This document shows, piece by piece, positions 31,965-39,974 of a stretch of 39,974 nt of DNA (the first letter of the stretch is position 1; each line of letters begins with the position of its first letter). This DNA is from Chloroflexota bacterium (GTDB lineage Bacteria; Chloroflexota; Anaerolineae; Aggregatilineales; J027). The stretch is taken from positions 1 to 39,974 of the forward strand of contig JAKEEQ010000478.1 of NCBI GenBank assembly GCA_022616515.1, given 5' to 3'. A program made the translations under genes and the position numbers. The notes under the pieces were generated by a model, which had not been told where the DNA came from, did no database searches, and saw only the letters and a program-made list of their open reading frames with translations.

Positions 31965-33338
31965 TCAATCAATGAGAGTTGTACTTATGAGACGCCCCAC
32001 CACTTGGAGTGCTGCAAAAGGCTCATTATGCCACGACCAGACCAATGTCACATCGACGGCCTGTTGGGGCATCAGCATCAATGGCTCAAGGCTATCTGCC
32101 ACCAACCATGGGCCGGGTGGGTTTTCGCTGTAACCCAGCGCCAGTTGGAAATCCTCGGGTTGCAGTGTCACCGGACTGGCACCGCTGTTGTAGAGACGCA
32201 GGTGAATGCGAATACTGCTCGTCGCCTCGTGAGTCTCGACACCTGGACCGATAAGGCTGACATGCAAAAACTGATGGAGATCAGGGGTTGGGGTGGGTGT
32301 CCAAATAGGTACTTGAGTCGGCACAGCCGTGGGCAAGCCCGCATCCAGATGCAGCACACCACCACGGCCCAGCTCCTGTTCGGCTAAATAGGTGGTGGTC
32401 ACCACCACACGTTCCCCGCTAGGCAAACCATCTTGGCCTTTTTCGCCAATCAACATCAGCACCAATCCTGGTCCGAACTGGCGGAAGTGCCCGGTATCGC
32501 TGCGGCGCACTGTTTCTTTAGTGGCGAAGGCAAAACGCAGTTCACCGCCGGTATTCAGGCGCAGCACAAACACGCCATTCTCATCCAGTTCCTCAAATAG
32601 AGCGGCATTTTCGGGAGTAAAGGGAATACCGATGACTTTGCGCACCGGCAGATCACTCAGGAAGGAAGCCGTGTCAGGATTGGAATCATACTGCCATTCC
32701 GCCAGCTCCACCCGCCGCCGCTGCACGATGAAGACCCGCGGCTGCTGGCCGTCATCCGGCAGGATTTGCAGGCCAATGGGGTAACTGAGTGCCCGGTCGC
32801 GGTCGCCCTCACGGATGACCTCATCCGACTGAAGCAGGGCAATCGGGCTGGGCGTGATGGTGTAGCGCAAGGTGGGCGTCGTCTCAACCACGGCGGTCAG
32901 ATCGTTGTTTGCTTCAGACCCACCACCGCGCAGCAGCAAAAAGCCAAACAGACAGACAAATATCAGCAGCCCGCCACCGATGAGCATAAGTGGTCCGGCA
33001 CTGAGGGATTGTCGGCTTAAGTCCTGCTCAGGTGGATTGAGCACTTCGCCAGTGCGGGCCGCCGCCTGTATGCGACGTGGGGCCTTCACCCAGCGGGCAC
33101 CGACCGGCACCAATGCCTCGGTCTGGTATTTGTCCAGCAGGACGGCGATAAGCTGCTGCTCGGCCTCATCCGAACCATGCGCCCCCTGGCGGCGCACTTC
33201 ATGATCCAGTCGATCACGAAAGCGTTTCTGGCGCTGGGTCGGTACCAGTTCCCACAGCGATTCTAGCTCGGCCAGCGTCAGAGATTGCAGTTCAGGGACA
33301 GCATGGTAGCTCAGGGTTTCAGTGGATGGATAAGTCAT
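31965..33338 (-). CDS. Bitopic membrane protein of the transfer operon
   Basis: A 457-residue protein. The cytoplasmic N-terminus (~1-115) includes a helical segment (LTLAELESLWELVPTQRQKRFRDRLDHEV). A single transmembrane helix (~116-137, LMLIGGGLLIFVCLFGFLLL) follows, then a large extracytoplasmic part. That part has two beta-rich domains joined by a TPTPTP linker; the last (~360-457) resembles DUF4352-type sandwiches (RLYNSGASPVTLQPEDFQLALG). Its place after the VirB6-like gene, three bases downstream, suggests a channel or envelope subunit analogous to VirB8 or VirB10, but no sequence motif supports a specific assignment. The gene ends at the border with AT-rich cargo. Confidence 0.75.
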   Translation of the reverse strand: MTYPSTETLSYHAVPELQSLTLAELESLWELVPTQRQKRFRDRLDHEVRRQGAHGSDEAEQQLIAVLLDKYQTEALVPVGARWVKAPRRIQAAARTGEVLNPPEQDLSRQSLSAGPLMLIGGGLLIFVCLFGFLLLRGGGSEANNDLTAVVETTPTLRYTITPSPIALLQSDEVIREGDRDRALSYPIGLQILPDDGQQPRVFIVQRRRVELAEWQYDSNPDTASFLSDLPVRKVIGIPFTPENAALFEELDENGVFVLRLNTGGELRFAFATKETVRRSDTGHFRQFGPGLVLMLIGEKGQDGLPSGERVVVTTTYLAEQELGRGGVLHLDAGLPTAVPTQVPIWTPTPTPDLHQFLHVSLIGPGVETHEATSSIRIHLRLYNSGASPVTLQPEDFQLALGYSENPPGPWLVADSLEPLMLMPQQAVDVTLVWSWHNEPFAALQVVGRLISTTLID

Positions 33339-33341
33339 GGC

Positions 33342-35555
33342 TTACTCGCCTTTCGTGGGCAATCGGTGGCTGCCTTGCAGAGCAGCAGCTTCACGGCGTT
33401 TGTGTTGGGTCTCAGAACTGGTAGCCGGAGCCTGCACGGTGACAGTGGGCTGCACAGTGACCATTGGTTTGACGGTAATGGATTGGCGGGCCGCCGCTGG
33501 CAGTGCCTGCGCCGTCTGAATGAAGGAATTTACCCGCTGCTGCGCCTGATCAGCAGGCATGTGGCGTCCGGCGTGGCGCAGCAGGACATTCAACTGCTGT
33601 GGCTGAAGTTGCCCCTGCGTATGGACTGCCCGCACCACCTGCTGCATCTGCGGTCGCGTCAGACCGAGGCTATGCCCCTGCTGGAGCAACGTTCGGAGCG
33701 CCGTAATATCCGGCAACGTGGATTGCTGCTGAGGACTAGCAGACGGCTTAGCGGCAGGTCGTGTTCCATGCCGGATTTCATCCTCCAGTTCTTCACCCAC
33801 ATCTTCAATCGTCTGGCGCAGCCGGGGCAGCGGAATGGGTTGTGTACGCTGGCTAACCTGTGTTGGTTCTGTAAGTGGATTGACTGGCGGTTTCATCGGC
33901 ACCGGTGATTCCGGCAGCGTGGACGGTCGCGGGTGTAGCGGCGGTTGAGGTGCATTACTCGCGCTAGGGACAGGATTATGCACAGGTCTGGGTTCGGTTG
34001 CAGGCTCCTGTGGTATCGTCAGCGTGGCCGGTGTGGTGTTCGCTGGTTGAGGTTGAGCAGCAGTAGGTGGAGTTGACATACTAGCCTGGGTGTGGTGCAG
34101 CATCATGCTAAAATGCCCAAGCTGGGCCAGGCGCTGGTTGCCCGTTCCGGCAGCAGCGGCGTAGACACTGGCGCGGAACATGCCACTTGACCCGCGCAGG
34201 GCGCGGCTGGCAAAGGTGCGCGGATCATCCGCAGCGGCGCGCTGTCCCATCTGGCTAAGGGCTGCCGCGCCGAGCAGTCCACCTCCAGCAGCAAGGAGCG
34301 TCCCACCGGCGGCTACCCCGGCTGCGCCAACGGCGGCCTGGGTGGGGGTAATAAAGCGCCCACCAGTCACGGCCCCGATGGATTGAAACAGGCCGTTGAT
34401 GCTGCCAAATACTGCCCGGACGCCTGACCACAGCAGGATGAGCATCAGGACCAGCGACAAACTCCCCATGCCCAGCAGCAGGAAGGGATTAGGCGTTGAC
34501 GCCGCGGCAAAGGTGACACCCATGATCAGGGATTGCAGCAGGGCAATCACCAGCGACTGCACGATAAGCTGCACCATCTGGTCGATGACTGACAGGGCAA
34601 TGATCTCAGTACGGCGGAAGTAGCTGAAGACGATGGCAATACCCGCCGATAAAAACACCATACCCTCGGCTAAGGTCAACAGCAGGTAGATGAGTGATTC
34701 GGTGATGCCCATCGCCACCAGCGGAATCGAGGCCACCAGCCGCCGCAGTCCCAGAAACGCATTTTCGATAGAATCGCGCCGCCCGTTCGGCCCATAATCA
34801 TCGAAGCTGCTGGAGTCGCGCTCGGCATAAAAGTAACCACCCAGCACCCACGGATTGTCCAGCCACCACTGCGGCAGCTCACGCTGGGTAAATGGTCCTA
34901 CGCCACACACCCCGCCCCCGGCGCTGGGATAAGGTGCTCCGTAACCCATCACGTCGTAGCCCTGTGCTCGCAAAAAAGCCAGCGCCACGTCGGTTCCCCG
35001 TACCCGGTTATGGACCGGTTCTGTCGGCGCGAAATATGGTCCATAGTTGTCGCACAAATCATAGGGCACCAGTGGATCAGTGTCATTGACCCCGGCAAAG
35101 GCGGTGAAGGGTGTATCTCCCTGATCACTGACCCCCGCTAGTCCTGATGCGAAAAAAGCGTAGGACATCTCGGTGCGCATGGTATGGAAACTCTGGTAGA
35201 TCTGCGGGCCAAGCTGAAAGAACAGTGAGCCTGCCAGAAACCACACAAATGCCTGGCGCGGGTTGACGACATCCAGCTTGATCCACACCGCCATCAGGTA
35301 GGTCAGGCCGACCAGCAGCAGCGCCACAAAAAACGTCAGTGAGGCAGCCAGCCGCGTACCGCTGTTGGCGGTTTCGATGAGCGGCGGGAACAGGGTGTCA
35401 CTGAGCCAGCTATCCAGCGTGAAGATCTGGTAGGCCAGCAGGATTGCGGCTTTAATCATCCACCACAGTGCTTCCGCCAGGAACTTGATGACGTCGTAGG
35501 TCAGGCCATCGGCGAATTTGGCGATGGCTTCGGTCAAATCATCGACAACGGGCAT
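33342..35555 (-). CDS. VirB6/TrbL-like polytopic channel protein
   Basis: A 737-residue protein. The first ~480 residues carry at least six hydrophobic segments (about 30-50, 70-92, 98-118, 275-300, 305-325 and 335-385), interrupted by an extracytoplasmic loop (~120-260) rich in Gly, Tyr and Cys. A glycine/alanine-rich helix region (AAVGAAGVAAGGTLLAAGGGLLGAAAL) follows. The C-terminal ~250 residues are a Pro/Gln/Thr-rich soluble tail. This layout is typical of VirB6/TrbL inner-membrane channel subunits of type IV secretion. It is 12 bases downstream of a lipoprotein gene and three bases upstream of the bitopic protein gene. Confidence 0.82.
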   Translation of the reverse strand: MPVVDDLTEAIAKFADGLTYDVIKFLAEALWWMIKAAILLAYQIFTLDSWLSDTLFPPLIETANSGTRLAASLTFFVALLLVGLTYLMAVWIKLDVVNPRQAFVWFLAGSLFFQLGPQIYQSFHTMRTEMSYAFFASGLAGVSDQGDTPFTAFAGVNDTDPLVPYDLCDNYGPYFAPTEPVHNRVRGTDVALAFLRAQGYDVMGYGAPYPSAGGGVCGVGPFTQRELPQWWLDNPWVLGGYFYAERDSSSFDDYGPNGRRDSIENAFLGLRRLVASIPLVAMGITESLIYLLLTLAEGMVFLSAGIAIVFSYFRRTEIIALSVIDQMVQLIVQSLVIALLQSLIMGVTFAAASTPNPFLLLGMGSLSLVLMLILLWSGVRAVFGSINGLFQSIGAVTGGRFITPTQAAVGAAGVAAGGTLLAAGGGLLGAAALSQMGQRAAADDPRTFASRALRGSSGMFRASVYAAAAGTGNQRLAQLGHFSMMLHHTQASMSTPPTAAQPQPANTTPATLTIPQEPATEPRPVHNPVPSASNAPQPPLHPRPSTLPESPVPMKPPVNPLTEPTQVSQRTQPIPLPRLRQTIEDVGEELEDEIRHGTRPAAKPSASPQQQSTLPDITALRTLLQQGHSLGLTRPQMQQVVRAVHTQGQLQPQQLNVLLRHAGRHMPADQAQQRVNSFIQTAQALPAAARQSITVKPMVTVQPTVTVQAPATSSETQHKRREAAALQGSHRLPTKGE

Positions 35556-35567
35556 GAAGGCTCCTTT

Positions 35568-36665
35568 CTAGGGCTGCTCTATTTCACCCTGGCAGATGGT
35601 GTTGACGGCATTGATCCACGACACGATGTTGGTGCCGGGTACGATGGTCGGGGCCAGCGGATCATCGCCGCGCTGGCTGCCGTCCAGCGCATAGCTGACT
35701 TTGTAGGCCGTACCCGGTGGGCCAAACGCGGCCAGCGTGAGGGTTATCTCCTGACCGGGCAGGATCTCTTGAAAATCCCAGGTCATGTAGTTAAAGTCCA
35801 GATCTGCGGCCTGCGCGGCGGCCAGGCTGGGTCCCCATACGCCGCTGGTCTCGGTTGCCCCGTCTTGCACCACGCTGACATACATTTGAGCGGGTGGGAA
35901 CAGGGTGTAAGGAATGTCGCCGATGTTGGAGATCTCGATGGTCCAGATGTGCAGCGCCTGTGGATCACTACCCGGCACTGGTGGTAGTGGCTCAGAGCGA
36001 ATGTTTAGCATCCGAAAGCCCAGTTGCAGCCCCGACGGTGACTCATCGGTGTAAACGATGTCGCCCACGAAATAGTCATTGGTGCGCACGTAAGGTGTCG
36101 GCGTGGGATAGGGGGTATTGGTCGGGCGCAGCGTCGGCTCAATGGGCGAGGGTGGGCAGCAGAGTGGCGGCTGTGCCGTTGAAAACGTGCTGGATTGGTA
36201 AGCCGTCAGCAAATGCAAGCCCGGTGCCTGCTGGCTGTACAGCGTGAAATCCACCCGGTACACGTCCGAGGGCACAAAGAGATACCAGTCCCCCGTACTC
36301 GGTAATGTGCTGGATGTGGCGATGGTGATGAATTGACCGTTGGTACCCTCCCAGACATACGGTGGGTTGAGGCGTGCGCCGCGATAACTGGCATAAATCG
36401 CCCCGGCATTTTGCATGGCAAGTTGGAGAGTAATGGGGCCGATGCTCTGGTAGTAGGTCGAGGCCAGATTTGCTTGAAAATAGGCTGGATAGGTCGGCGG
36501 ATCAGCCGGGGGCAGCGTATGGGTGGGACGCGGCGTGGCACTCGGACACACATACTGCGGCGCGTTCTCAATCTGTAGATTCTCTTGACCTGTCGCACAG
36601 GCCAGTATCGCCAGCAGCAGTAACAAGCCCGCCAACATAACGCGGAGTAATTGAGGATAATTCAT
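35568..36665 (-). CDS. Envelope lipoprotein of the transfer operon
   Basis: A 365-residue protein. The N-terminus has a signal peptide with a lipobox (LLLAILAC, Cys at ~23), so it is likely lipid-anchored outside the membrane. A short Pro/Thr-rich linker (PSATPRPTHTLPP) precedes two beta-rich domains separated by another PTNTPYPTPTPY linker. These linkers are common in Chloroflexota surface proteins. The beta domains show no catalytic motif. Position at 12-base spacing between another lipoprotein gene and the VirB6-like gene suggests a structural or mating-contact role. The family is unrecognised. Confidence 0.8.
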   Translation of the reverse strand: MNYPQLLRVMLAGLLLLLAILACATGQENLQIENAPQYVCPSATPRPTHTLPPADPPTYPAYFQANLASTYYQSIGPITLQLAMQNAGAIYASYRGARLNPPYVWEGTNGQFITIATSSTLPSTGDWYLFVPSDVYRVDFTLYSQQAPGLHLLTAYQSSTFSTAQPPLCCPPSPIEPTLRPTNTPYPTPTPYVRTNDYFVGDIVYTDESPSGLQLGFRMLNIRSEPLPPVPGSDPQALHIWTIEISNIGDIPYTLFPPAQMYVSVVQDGATETSGVWGPSLAAAQAADLDFNYMTWDFQEILPGQEITLTLAAFGPPGTAYKVSYALDGSQRGDDPLAPTIVPGTNIVSWINAVNTICQGEIEQP

Positions 36666-36677
36666 GAGTGATGTCTC

Positions 36678-37832
36678 CTAAGGAATAAGGCCGGGCTGGT
36701 GGCCGGGTGGCAGCAGTAAACTGAAGGATTGCAGTTGATTGGTGACCCGTACATCCCAGTAAGCTCCCAAGTAGGGCACCACCAGGCGCACCGACTGGTT
36801 GGTAACGGCTTCCAGCGTGGCAAAGCCTGCGCTGTCGGTGAATGCCTGGGTCAGCACCCGGTTCGTACCTACCTCGACCATGCGCACCGGCAGGCCCTGA
36901 ACACCTTCGGCCAGATCAATGACGCGGTTGGCATTTTCGTCATAAGCGATCACGACTGAGGCATTGACGACTATCGGCGGCTCAGCGGTGGTCGTCGGCT
37001 GGATGGTCGGTGCACCTTGTAGCAGCTCAATGTGCGCAGCGGGTTGCGGCGTGGTGGTGGGTGTCGTCGGCTGGGGTGTTTGGGGCACGGGCTGGTAGAC
37101 ATCAATCGCATCCAGCGCCACCATGTAATCCGTACTGGAGGGATTGGTTGTCTCAAGCATACGCACTTCCAATGTGTGCGGTCCATCAGCGAAGGTAAAG
37201 ATCTCCGTCATTCCAAAGTCTGCGGATGCGGAGTAGTTGTCGAACTCAGTCACCAGTTGTCCATCTATCCAGAGCTGCCACTGCCCGCCATTGCTGAAGG
37301 CTACGTACCGAAGGCGCACTGCTGACCCCTCAAACGAAAAGCGAATAAGTGACCCCGGTTCAACGCAGTAGTGATATTGGCCGCGGCTGGCCTGTCGCGA
37401 GGAAATCTTGGTCCACGCACCCTCGTAGACGATTGCCGGATGATCTGACTCATAGGTTTTCCAGCCATAGGTGGCTGGCGAGGCGCTGGTGGCATCCGGC
37501 AGAATCTGCACCGGAGGTGGGATCGTTGAGTGCGTAGAATCTGATGCCCGGTCCTGATAAAGACGAACGCCATCCATCACTGCCGTGACCACCAGGACCG
37601 GTTCCGCCAGCGTTGGCGTTACACTCGGCGTAGGGGTGGTTGATGATGTAGCGGTCAAGGTTGCCGTTACGGTTGGGCTAGTTGTTGGTGAAGGCGTTAC
37701 GGTGTGAGTTGCACTGACGGTTGCCGTGGCTGTCAGCGATAGTGACGCCGCAGCAATGGACGTTTTGTCGTCATCCTGGCAGGCTGTTACCAGCATAGCT
37801 GTCAACAAGATGACGAGGATTTGTCTGAACAT
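36678..37832 (-). CDS. Adhesin-like lipoprotein with carbohydrate-binding-like and SdrD_B-like domains
   Basis: The protein has 384 residues from ATG 37832, with AGGGG five bases upstream. An in-frame reading back to 38174 runs antisense to coding sequence in the LuxR gene and is rejected. A lipobox (MLVTAC, Cys at 18) follows the signal peptide. A long Thr/Ser/Pro stalk (~25-75) leads to a jelly-roll/galactose-binding-like domain (~120-245; IRFSFEGSAVRLRY... ending VALDAIDVYQP). After a second linker a Cna-B/SdrD_B-like domain follows (AYDENANRVIDLAEGVQGLPVRMVE...TDSAGFATLEAV). Such a build suits cell contact during mating. It heads the operon that includes the VirB6-like gene. Confidence 0.82.
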   Translation of the reverse strand: MFRQILVILLTAMLVTACQDDDKTSIAAASLSLTATATVSATHTVTPSPTTSPTVTATLTATSSTTPTPSVTPTLAEPVLVVTAVMDGVRLYQDRASDSTHSTIPPPVQILPDATSASPATYGWKTYESDHPAIVYEGAWTKISSRQASRGQYHYCVEPGSLIRFSFEGSAVRLRYVAFSNGGQWQLWIDGQLVTEFDNYSASADFGMTEIFTFADGPHTLEVRMLETTNPSSTDYMVALDAIDVYQPVPQTPQPTTPTTTPQPAAHIELLQGAPTIQPTTTAEPPIVVNASVVIAYDENANRVIDLAEGVQGLPVRMVEVGTNRVLTQAFTDSAGFATLEAVTNQSVRLVVPYLGAYWDVRVTNQLQSFSLLLPPGHQPGLIP

Positions 37833-37836
37833 AAAG

Positions 37837-37893
37837 ACCCCTGTTCGCGGCACAAACAACTCCAGCGTAGAGCCGTTCGCGCCGAACAGGGGT
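37837..37893. repeat. 11-base inverted repeat covering the ribosome site of the adhesin-like gene
   Basis: Arms ACCCCTGTTCG (37837-37847) and CGAACAGGGGT (37883-37893) are perfect, with a 35-base loop. On the minus-strand transcript the second arm contains the AGGGG ribosome site of the gene starting at 37832. No T-run follows, so it is more likely a translational or operator element than a terminator. Confidence 0.75.
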
Positions 37894-37921
37894 GTTGGTT
37901 TATGAGGCTGAGGACGGAATT

Positions 37922-38581
37922 CTACATAAACAGTCCCGCTTGACTGGCCTGCACCATCAGGGCCTCGGTGGTATTGACGCCCAGCAGGTAGCGCATCCGG
38001 TTGAGGACACAGTACACATGCCGCACCGATGTATCCGTCACCTCGGCCACCTTGGTGGGTTTCATGCCGAGTGCCATATGCTTGAGGATGGCAATCTCCA
38101 GCGGACCGAACTGACAGTTCGTCAGTCCCGCTTCCCGCGCCAGCCGCAGATGCTGGGCTGCTGTCGGGCTGCAATAGGGCTGGTGCTGGCGCAGCGCTTG
38201 CAAGGCTTGCGGCAGGTGAAAAGCCAGCTCATCGGCCCGGTGCAGGAAGCCATCAATATGACCTTCTTCAAACAGATACTCCACCAGCCAGCCCTGTGTG
38301 CCCGTGCCCAGATACAACAGCGGCATCGGGGTAAGCTGCCGGATATTTTGTAGGTGCTCGAATAAATCCTGGCCTGCTTGTCCCGGAAAGTCGTGTAGAA
38401 CCAATACCGGCCAGTGCGTGTTTGCCATCATCTGGCAGGCTTCAATTGCCATCCGCAGCTCATGCATGTCGCGGGCATGAATGGTCTGGTAGGGCATTCG
38501 CTCGTGGCGGAGGATATGTTTGACACTCAAGCACAGCATATCTCCCCGATCTGCCACAAAAATGCGCGTGGGTCGTGTCAT
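37922..38581 (-). CDS. LuxR-type response regulator with degenerate receiver
   Basis: A 219-residue protein. The N-terminal ~125 residues fold like a receiver: TRIFVADRGD, then PVLVLHDFPG with a possible phospho-Asp near 64. The conserved Lys is replaced (GFLHRAD where GYL-K is expected), and the usual acidic pair is reduced to D...D across ADRGD. The C-terminus is a LuxR/GerE helix-turn-helix (FGPLEIAILKHMALGMKPTKVAEVTDTSVRHVYCVLNRMRYLL). It probably binds DNA without classic phosphorelay control and may regulate the transfer operon that starts 89 bases downstream. A clear paralogue is encoded at 38651-39325. No histidine kinase is nearby. Confidence 0.8.
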   Translation of the reverse strand: MTRPTRIFVADRGDMLCLSVKHILRHERMPYQTIHARDMHELRMAIEACQMMANTHWPVLVLHDFPGQAGQDLFEHLQNIRQLTPMPLLYLGTGTQGWLVEYLFEEGHIDGFLHRADELAFHLPQALQALRQHQPYCSPTAAQHLRLAREAGLTNCQFGPLEIAILKHMALGMKPTKVAEVTDTSVRHVYCVLNRMRYLLGVNTTEALMVQASQAGLFM

Positions 38582-38605
38582 GGCACTACATTCCTTCCGG
38601 TGAAG

Positions 38606-38634
38606 CCAAAAACCCTCCGGACGATGCCGGAGGG
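38606..38634 (-). terminator. Rho-independent terminator after the second LuxR-type gene
   Basis: On the minus strand: stem CCCTCCGG/CCGGAGGG with a six-base loop (CATCGT), followed by TTTTTGG. It lies between the stop of the 224-residue regulator (38651) and the start of the 219-residue regulator (38581), so the two paralogues are probably separate transcripts. Confidence 0.85.
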
Positions 38635-38650
38635 AAGCTCGTGTTGTGCC

Positions 38651-39325
38651 TCAATCATCTTTATTTTTATGACAATAGATGCCACAGCGTTCTACCGCCG
38701 CCAGCAACCTGAATCGCTGGCTGGTCTCAAACAGATGACGAAGGCGATCCATCGTGCTATAAACGTTGCGAATTTCCATGCCGGTTTGCTCAGCAATTTC
38801 GCAGGCGGCCATATCTAAATACATGCCAGTTAATATTTGCAGTTCGCCAGCGGCAAAGCGCCGTTTGCGGGATTTGCTCTGTTTAGCAAGCTCAACCAGC
38901 GTGGCGGCGGTCGGACTAAGAAACGTCTGGTGTCGCCGTACGCGGTTGATGGCCTTGACCAGGTAAGCCTCCCAATGGTCTTCATTATGCAGATAGCCAC
39001 ATACATTGGGGCGTTGCAGTAACTCCTGGATAACCCAGCCCAGGTGGGCCGACCCAACCATGATGATCGGAATATGAGCGAAAGTGGCAAAATCTTTGAG
39101 GAGGGAAAACATCTCATGGTGTTGGTCCGAGCGGACGCGCCCCATTAAGATGACAGGCTGGCCGCCCCAAAAATCTCGACTTTGCAGCGACACCAGCAGT
39201 TGTTCGTAACTCGACAGATGAATGACGACATCATCACAATTGTTTTTGTGTAAAATCCGCTGAACGCATTGAAATACACAGTCTCCCTGATCCACAATGT
39301 ACACACGAGGACAATTGCGGTGCAT
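38651..39325 (-). CDS. LuxR-type regulator, paralogue with degenerate receiver
   Basis: A 224-residue protein with the same architecture and several shared motifs with the neighbour at 37922: (R/P)xxIVDxGD near the start, a GWxxxxLxxxxxxxGxLH segment, SPTAAxxxxLA linking the domains, and a C-terminal GerE-like HTH (FAAGELQILTGMYLDMAACEIAEQTGMEIRNVYSTMDRLRHLF). The phospho-Asp position is lost (VILMGRVRSD). It is therefore likely a phosphorylation-independent DNA-binding regulator. ATG 39325 has AAGGAG eleven bases upstream. It is followed by a strong terminator. Together with the neighbour it looks like a duplicated regulator pair governing the transfer genes (inference). Confidence 0.78.
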   Translation of the reverse strand: MHRNCPRVYIVDQGDCVFQCVQRILHKNNCDDVVIHLSSYEQLLVSLQSRDFWGGQPVILMGRVRSDQHHEMFSLLKDFATFAHIPIIMVGSAHLGWVIQELLQRPNVCGYLHNEDHWEAYLVKAINRVRRHQTFLSPTAATLVELAKQSKSRKRRFAAGELQILTGMYLDMAACEIAEQTGMEIRNVYSTMDRLRHLFETSQRFRLLAAVERCGIYCHKNKDD

Positions 39326-39620
39326 CTAACCATTTTCTCCTTGTAATGCTCCCACCGTTTACTGGTGTTTAAAAGTATTGAAAGTCCTGAAAGTCTATAC
39401 TAATACATCTGCGGGGATCATCGGCGGAATATTACATGGTTGATGAAATTCGCGTCGTGTCGTAGGTAATTAGTAAGCATTTCGTCGGTGGCTGTTACGC
39501 TTGCCCATGCGGTTTCAAGCCTGTGATTGGAAAATATGACAAATCAAAAGTTTTTACATTTTTCACGAAAGCGTCCCATACTGCGCATAAAATACAATTA
39601 TTTCCTACTCTTGTCACAGC

Positions 39621-39752
39621 CAGGGCAATTGCATATGGATTCAGATGAACCATAATAAGCCACAGAAAACCATTTTACCTATCACGAATAGCGTTTCTAA
39701 TGTTCGCAAGTGTTTAGACTATGCACTATTCCTGTCAAATGCAATTGCCCTG
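39621..39752. repeat. 14-base perfect inverted repeat pair, 104-base spacer
   Basis: CAGGGCAATTGCAT at 39621-39634 and its exact reverse complement at 39739-39752. Each arm also contains the internal palindrome GCAATTGC, so each could bind a dimer by itself. Confidence 0.8.
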
Positions 39753-39778
39753 CCACTCTTTATCTCTTTATCCTTCGT

Positions 39779-39807
39779 TTGACTGTGCATATGCACACGG
39801 CTATAAT
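39779..39807 (+). promoter_or_regulatory. Strong promoter with palindromic operator in the spacer
   Basis: TTGACT (39779-39784), 17 bases, TATAAT (39802-39807), close to the sigma-70 consensus. The spacer holds the perfect palindrome TGTGCATATGCACA (39784-39797). A dimeric repressor bound there would block the polymerase. The transcript would begin near 39814 and lead into the gene at 39848. Confidence 0.8.
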
Positions 39808-39847
39808 GATACGAAACGAACTGTCACAATTCCTCAGAATGGGCTTT

Positions 39848-39974
39848 ATGGAACAGGTGAGTCAACTTCTTCGTCTAGCCAGAGAACATAGATCTTCAGG
39901 TCAGATTAAAGATGCTGAAGAAAGGTTTGTCGCAGCTATTCTTCTTATGGAAAAGGATTTAAATAAGTATTGGC
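39848..39974 (+). CDS. N-terminal part of an unrecognised protein running off the right edge
   Basis: An open frame continues to the end of the window and gives 42 residues (MEQVSQLLRLAREHRS...). An in-frame ATG at 39839 would add MGF; neither start has a clear ribosome site. The sequence looks like one helical hairpin (LLRLAREHRSSGQIKDAEERFVAAILLMEK), reminiscent of a TPR unit. It is driven by the strong promoter with operator at 39779-39807, which suggests a regulated or immunity-type gene. Too little is present to name it. Confidence 0.6.
   Translation, partial: MEQVSQLLRLAREHRSSGQIKDAEERFVAAILLMEKDLNKYW

Larger units (their letters stand above)
39326..39838. other. Regulatory region between the LuxR-type gene and the right-edge gene
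   Basis: About 510 bases, AT-rich, divergent between the minus-strand regulator and the plus-strand gene at the edge. It holds a perfect 14-base inverted repeat pair (39621-39634 and 39739-39752), a TGAAAGTC direct repeat (39379-39396 area) and the promoter/operator at 39779-39807. No gene is seen. It could include a replication or integration control site, but no iteron array or att core was recognised. Confidence 0.5.

Noticed and set aside
31819-32133. 104-residue plus-strand frame downstream of a TATAAT.
   Set aside because: No ribosome site and antisense to the 3' end of the bitopic protein gene. The TATAAT lacks a proper -35 box.

Overview
The window looks like a large part of an integrative conjugative element or conjugative plasmid from a Chloroflexota bacterium, probably Anaerolineae-like. 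That assignment is inference. It rests on protein style: TPTPTP-rich lipoproteins, kinase/NACHT/FGE and TIR/WD40 giants, and a VirB4/VirD4 transfer set with little resemblance to proteobacterial ones. Both ends are open: a gene tail runs in from the left (3-278) and a gene runs off the right edge (39848-39974). No rRNA, tRNA or CRISPR array was seen.

Layout. (1) 1-6930, plus strand: a gene tail, then a methyltransferase/helicase fusion split by a complete group II intron (3375-5807) that carries its own reverse transcriptase/maturase with an HNH domain. Joining 323-3374 to 5808-6268 restores one 1170-residue frame. A small unknown gene and two terminator hairpins follow. (2) 7001-10768, minus: a 1255-residue DUF4062/Ser-Thr kinase/NACHT/FGE-fold protein. 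(3) 11148-12817, plus: a membrane-anchored small protein, a possible oriT region, a ribbon-helix-helix protein and a compact HxHxH relaxase. (4) 12913-14142, plus: a CoiA-like zinc/GIY-YIG-like/HTH fusion behind a long inverted repeat. (5) 14295-17465, minus: a TIR/transmembrane/14-blade WD40 protein. (6) 17690-26144, minus: a tightly overlapped transfer operon, in transcription order pilin-like, VirB3/PrgI-like, VirB4, small protein, degenerate topoisomerase IA, SLOG protein, 57-residue membrane protein, VirD4/TraG coupling protein and HU. (7) 26361-31530, minus: an AT-rich two-gene module of a 1581-residue STAND NTPase and a two-helix membrane protein. It sits as cargo between the two halves of the transfer genes. 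(8) 31965-38581, minus: a second transfer operon with a bitopic protein, a VirB6/TrbL-like channel protein, two lipoproteins and a LuxR-type regulator. (9) 38651-39325: a paralogous LuxR-type regulator. Then comes a 0.5 kb regulatory region with an excellent promoter/operator driving the gene that leaves the window.

Working together: the RHH protein and relaxase would process DNA at an origin, VirD4 would deliver it, and VirB4, the VirB6-like protein, the pilin and the lipoproteins would form the envelope channel. A 21-base motif (CACAAAAACCTAC-N2-CCCACA) lies about 65-75 bases before the first gene of both the relaxase cluster and the VirB operon, which suggests common control. Three large STAND/TIR-type proteins and one nuclease/HTH fusion are interspersed as accessory genes. 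Their architectures suggest phage- or plasmid-defence or signalling roles, which is inferred and not shown by sequence.
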